Shown here: positions 19,881-23,500 of the stretch, one piece after another | Numbering within the stretch: position 1 is the first letter of the stretch | Layout of the letters: each line of letters starts with the position of its first letter | Source: Haplomitrium mnioides | Taxonomy: Eukaryota; Marchantiophyta; Haplomitriopsida; Calobryales | Length of the DNA: 23,500 nucleotides | Direction of reading: 5' to 3' | Assembly (NCBI GenBank): GCA_049999725.1 | Contig: JBNGIS010037936.1 | Coordinates: 47,571 to 71,070, forward strand | The notes under the pieces: generated by a model | What the model was told of the DNA's origin: nothing | The model's input: the letters and a program-made list of their open reading frames with translations, nothing else | Databases searched by the model: none | Translations under genes and position numbers: made by a program

Positions 19881-20499
19881 TCAGAGGGTTTCCTCTACTT
19901 CTTGAGTGAACTCTTCCTCTTGCTCTTCTGGATTATCTTTTCCTTCAAACATTGGCATATAAGCTGCAATCTCCTCCAAAGCAATTTCTTGGTCTTGTTT
20001 CTTGAATAATTTCACCTTTTTTCCGGAAATTGGAACTTTGAGTAAAGTTCCATCCAACTCTCTCAATGAATATGTGGCATTATCATGCACAATCACCACT
20101 ATATATGGTCCAAACTAGCTTTCAGATAATTTATGAATAGTACTATGTTGGTTATCCAAGCTATTGTCATATACTACTACCCAATCTCCTTCTTGTAGCT
20201 CTCATGGTCTCAATCTATGTTGCTGATCAAATCTTTCTTTGTTTTTCAGCCTTGCACTCTTCATCATTTCCACTACTAGCTAGATATCTTTAGGCCTCCT
20301 CTCTAATTGCTGAATCCATAGTGTAAGAGGCTATAGATGTCTACTCAAGATACAATCAAATCTGGATCCGAGAGGAGGATCAGTTGAAAATAGCTTTCAC
20401 CACTGAGTGAGGAGTGTTTGCCTTCTGAAGGTTTTCCTTCGGGCTCTAATGTGCTTGGCAAATTCCAAATGATGATGATGAATGTCTTCCACGACTATT
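19881..20499 (-). pseudogene. Ty3/gypsy integrase C-terminal part (broken)
   Basis: The minus strand from 20499 downwards reads the end of an integrase: IQQLERRPKDI (about 20280-20312), RLKNKERFDQQHRLRP (about 20205-20255), ELQEGDWVVVYDNSLDNQHS (about 20140-20200), a TAG at 20115-20117 where the family has Trp, then FGPYIV and NATYSLRELDGTLLKVP (about 20025-20114). This is the GPY/F-type module with the LDGT motif. An acidic tail (EEQEEEFTQEVEE) ends at the TGA at 19881. Stops also occur near 20211, 20298 and 20330. The catalytic core is missing: similarity stops at 20499, exactly where an inverted LTR begins. Family assignment is good. Confidence 0.85.
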
Positions 20500-21270
20500 T
20501 GTCACTCCCCTCCTTCAGGCTTTAACCTTTACAAGTGCCACTTGGAAGACAAAAGAGGACAAAAACAGGGGAAATAGGTTCTTTTGTGAGACGGCCCCTA
20601 TCCAGTTATCACTTTGAGGCTTTAAGGAACCCTTCTTCACCTTACAAGCCTTTCCTCTCTTTAACAATCACTTCAGCAACTAAGCTGCTCATCCACATTC
20701 AATGCCAGAACACACATACACAAGGACCAAGATACTCTTGTGGTAATATGCAATATAATTCAGGGGTCCCAAATCTAGACCCAGCAACTTTGTATACAAA
20801 TCATGAGCAGATTGCAATACTCCAAGTATCACAAAACAATGCCAAGGGACCTAACTCCCCCTTCGTAAGGTTGTCTCAAGATCCAAACAAATGGAATCCC
20901 TGTATACTCTTAGTTCTAAGTGTTTCTTATACAATACAAAAGAATTCAAATCTAGCTTATACACTCATACACAAATAAAAACACACTTGTATTGCACTTC
21001 TAAAAAAGTCTATGCCTTACAGAACCATAGGGACTAACCTCCCTAGCAAACTCCTCCCTTCCTCAACTGACATTCTCAATATTCCTTTCATCCCTCATGC
21101 ACACACCCTTCTTCCAGATAGTTTTTTAACTTTCCTTGTGAGAAGCTATGGATTTACTTCCTCAGGCTCAGAAGAGGATTTCTTTCACTTCCACCTCTAG
21201 AAGACAGTCCTCTCGATTGGTGGCTACTCACTCCACCTCCGAACCTTAAACAAATCTTCTCTACACTGCG
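20500..21270 (-). repeat. Inverted, truncated A-type LTR (3' about 770 bp)
   Basis: The reverse complement matches LTR A from about 6215 to 6982. The terminus reads TGTCACTCCCC on the plus strand at 20500, the inverse of GGGGAGTGACA. Similarity fades near 21265-21275, so the 5' three-quarters of the LTR are gone. The 42-bp segment lost in LTR B is present here. Open frames such as 20535-20978 on + are antisense to this repeat and not genes. Confidence 0.85.
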
Positions 21271-21846
21271 TGGTCTATGAAGGCATATGATGGTTTTGTA
21301 AGGATTTTAATGTGCTTAAACCCTTATCATGGCATGGGATGAACTTTGATGAAGTATGGAGAAGACTTGAAGTTATTAGGAGAAACTTAGATTTGATCGG
21401 TTTTCTTTAATATGTGTACAATTGAGTACAGAGTAAATTTTGTTCTTAATATAAATGTTTAGAAGCTGATATTTTATAGATGGATATAATATTTTTCAAG
21501 TAATTAGTAAAAATTTACAGAAGTGAAAAAGCTCTTGTAAACCGGACGTTATAACCAGTCAAAGTTACAAAATAGAGCTGCAGAAAAGTCAAAACAGAGA
21601 GTATCTACAAATTAGAAAATAAAAATATTATTATATAAGTAGAAAGCTTACTTGACAAGCTTTCCAACAAGGTATAGTACAGGCAAATTGACTTAGTATT
21701 AATGATTTTATAGAGATTCTTCTAGAATAGACTAAAGAGGAGAAAAGTCATTTTGTTCTTTGACTTATTCTTTGAGGGAATCTCGAAGTATCATCTTAGG
21801 ATTTGTTTGTAGGCACAAATACAAGGTAGAAAAGTCTTGGACCAAT
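21271..21846. other. AT-rich stretch without recognisable genes
   Basis: No open frame, repeat or known motif of note. It may be flanking host DNA or part of the LTR to its right, whose left end is uncertain. Confidence 0.5.
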
Positions 21847-22423
21847 TGTTGAGATTCTTTGTCAAGAGAAGCTCCAAATGAGAAGCTTCTTCTTGAAGAA
21901 GAAAACAAAAGGTGGAGATACTTGAGGAGCACTTGTAGGAATTAATAATTAGAGAGATAATCACCATAGATTCTTTACCTAGGGTGATATAGTATTTAGT
22001 TTTACTCATAGTAATTATCTAGACTAGTATATAAAGAGGAGGAGAGAGGATGGAGTTTGGACTTGGGTTTTCATTTGGAGATTTTAGATTTGAGAGTTGT
22101 GAGAGACCTTTGGAGAAGCGCTTGGAGGAGCTCTTGGAGGAGCTACTTTGAAGACTCATTGGACGGCAAGCACTTGAGAAGTAGTCTTTCATAGAGTGAG
22201 GAGTGTGTTGAGTGTTAGAAGGGTGAGAGCAAGAAAGATTTGTGTGAGAGCATTTGGAGTAAAGAGTGAGGATTTCACAATATTTTTATCTTGAGTATTC
22301 TTTCTTTGTAGATTTTGTTGTGCATTGATGATTGCAGCCACACTTCAACCCACCTCTCATATTCAATGAAAACTCAACATCAAAGTCACATGAGGAGAAA
22401 CCGGCGAAACCTTTAGCTTCACA
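21847..22423 (+). repeat. Probable 5' LTR of a gypsy element (left end uncertain)
   Basis: The right end (ACA at 22423) is placed by the primer-binding site that starts 5 bases later, and a strong TATA box lies at 22028. The left end at TGTTGAG (21847) is only a candidate. A short GCTCTTGGAGGA-type repeat follows at about 22116-22145. Confidence 0.45.
22028..22036 (+). promoter_or_regulatory. TATA box of the 22-kb LTR
   Basis: TATATAAAG about 395 bp before the LTR end, followed by a purine-rich GAGGAGGAGAGAGG. It is a good plant TATA consensus in the expected position. Confidence 0.6.
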
Positions 22424-22427
22424 TTTT

Positions 22428-22446
22428 TGGTTCCGTTGTCGGGACC
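22428..22446 (+). promoter_or_regulatory. tRNA-Asp-like primer-binding site
   Basis: TGGTTCCGTTGTCGGGACC resembles the well-known plant gypsy PBS TGGCGCCGTTGCCGGGGA complementary to tRNA-Asp, with mostly C-to-T type differences. It follows a T run and an ACA terminus, as expected. Confidence 0.7.
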
Positions 22447-22494
22447 TCATTAATGAGAGGGAAAGAAGGTGGCGATTGTGCTTCATCGTGTTGA

Positions 22495-22764
22495 ATGTCA
22501 AGCGAGGACGTGACGAGAAAGTGGCCAAGAATTTGGGAAATTTTAAGGAGGATTGATAGCTCACTGCTGCCACGCAACAACATCGAGTTGAAGAGATTCA
22601 TCAATTTAGTGAGCTATTATTTGTTTTTTATAAGTGATTTTGCTTATTTGGCAACACCATTGTATCGACGATTGTACACTCCAACGGAATGGGTTTGGAC
22701 CTTGGAGCATGAATGAGCATTTCATCAAATTAAGGAGAGAGTTCTCAACGGTCTCAACGGATGA
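22495..22764 (+). pseudogene. Isolated gypsy RT/RNase H-linker fragment
   Basis: The frame reads NNIELKRFINLVSYY, then FISDFAYLATPLYRRL, W-V-W and, after a TGA, AFHQIKERVLNG (about 22573-22752). It matches the stretch between RT and RNase H of gypsy elements (LRSFLGLxxYYRRFI, FAxIAxPLxxLL, AFxxLKxxL), the same part seen at about 928-1060 in the chromovirus. No RT palm or RNase H core accompanies it. It sits between the primer-binding site and gag, where no pol sequence belongs. Confidence 0.8.
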
Positions 22765-22771
22765 TTAAGAA

Positions 22772-23500
22772 ATGACTGTTGTCATACGAGTGTTCATTGT
22801 GGCCAAAATACGTATGCGTCAAAGATTGGTAGAACAATTTGGAGTGGAATGAATAGAGAAAATTTTGGCAGATCCAAATCCATTTGTTTTTGCGATTCTA
22901 ATCCAAGAAATATGTGAGGTGCACATTATTGTGTTGTGGTAGATGTGGTAGGTGTGGTAGGAAGGAGAAATCGAACAAGAAACAACACCAAACCATCCAA
23001 TCGAAATGGGCAAGATTCTGGTCTTCTACGGGAAAGAAGATGAAAATGTACAGGACTATCTATGCGATTTCAAACGAGCTTGCATCGACAATGGAGAGAA
23101 GTGACCGGATGATTGGTTGGCACTATTACTCGAATTTCTTGAACGTGAGGCTCTTAAATGGTACAAAGAGCAACAAGAAGAAATTCTTGAATCATGGGCA
23201 AGCTTGACAAAAGCTTTGGTGGAAGAATTTCTCCCAACGGCGAGCTATGAGAAATTTCTTCAAGAGGTAATACACTTGAAGCAAGGAGAAGGTGAAAATG
23301 TACGTACGTATGCTGAGAGAGTAGATCATTTAGAGACTCAATTTCAAAATGTGTTAAGAAAGAGTGGTGAGGATGCAAAGTCTCTCATGGTGGGAATTAC
23401 GGCAATGTTGGCAAAACACTTTATTTCAGGGTTGAAACTTGAAATTTGAGCAAAGGTAAAATATGAGAAGCCAACTACCCGAGCGGAGTCTTTGAGAATT
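22772..23500 (+). pseudogene. Ty3/gypsy gag, 3' end cut by window (broken)
   Basis: One frame runs from a possible ATG at 22772 to the window end, broken by stops near 22850, 22941-22961 (GTGGTAG-type repeats creating several), 23102 and 23447. The readable core is PIEMGKILVFYGKEDENV (about 23001-23055), DYLCDFKRACIDNGEK (about 23058-23101), LLEFLEREALKWYKEQ (about 23123-23172), WASLTKALVEEFLPT (about 23196-23242), GENVRTYAERVDHLETQF (about 23289-23345) and HFISGLKLEI (about 23418-23446). This is the typical capsid-type retrotransposon gag domain. It differs from the gag of elements A and C. No zinc knuckle is reached before the window ends. Confidence 0.85.

Noticed and set aside
20535-20978. 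Plus-strand open frame of 147 codons.
   Set aside because: It is antisense to the inverted A-type LTR, and the same antisense sequence appears in the flipped part of LTR B.

Overview
This window looks like repeat-rich plant nuclear DNA, most likely pericentromeric or otherwise heterochromatic. Evidence: the reading frames I can recognise are plant-type LTR-retrotransposon genes (Ty3/gypsy with a chromodomain, Ty1/copia, and a long-LTR gypsy-like family). All carry stops or frameshifts, and no intact host gene, tRNA, rRNA or CRISPR array is visible. I cannot name the species; a land plant with a large, old repeat fraction fits.

Layout: (1) 1-3457: the 3' half of a Ty3/gypsy chromovirus (RT, RNase H, integrase, chromodomain, 3' LTR) on +, its 5' part outside the window. 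(2) 3458-4123: a Ty1/copia RT-region remnant on -. (3) 4124-8967: a 2.86-kb LTR (copy A), a primer-binding site and a gag gene with three CCHC knuckles, broken off exactly where the next LTR starts. (4) 8968-12492: LTR copy B of the same family, with expanded minisatellites, a partial duplication and a clean 272-bp internal inversion. (5) 12488-18055: a diverged relative (LTR C, primer-binding site, gag, protease), abutting LTR B with a shared TGACA. (6) 18056-19816: AT-rich DNA, probably including a minus-strand LTR. (7) 19881-20499: the C-terminal end of a minus-strand gypsy integrase. (8) 20500-about 21270: an inverted, truncated copy of the A-type LTR, starting exactly at its LTR terminus. 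(9) 21271-23500: AT-rich DNA, a probable LTR with TATA box, a tRNA-Asp-like primer-binding site, an isolated RT/RNase H-linker fragment, then a gypsy gag running off the window end.

None of these genes can work as they stand. In life, gag would form the particle, protease would cut the polyprotein, RT/RNase H would copy RNA primed at the primer-binding site, and integrase (with the chromodomain for targeting) would insert the DNA. The interest lies in the long-LTR family: 2.7-2.9 kb LTRs with three stacked minisatellites, repeated ACGTGGC motifs and visible rearrangements. I found no convincing new functional system. All boundaries were read by eye; those without both an LTR terminus and an adjacent PBS or PPT are approximate.
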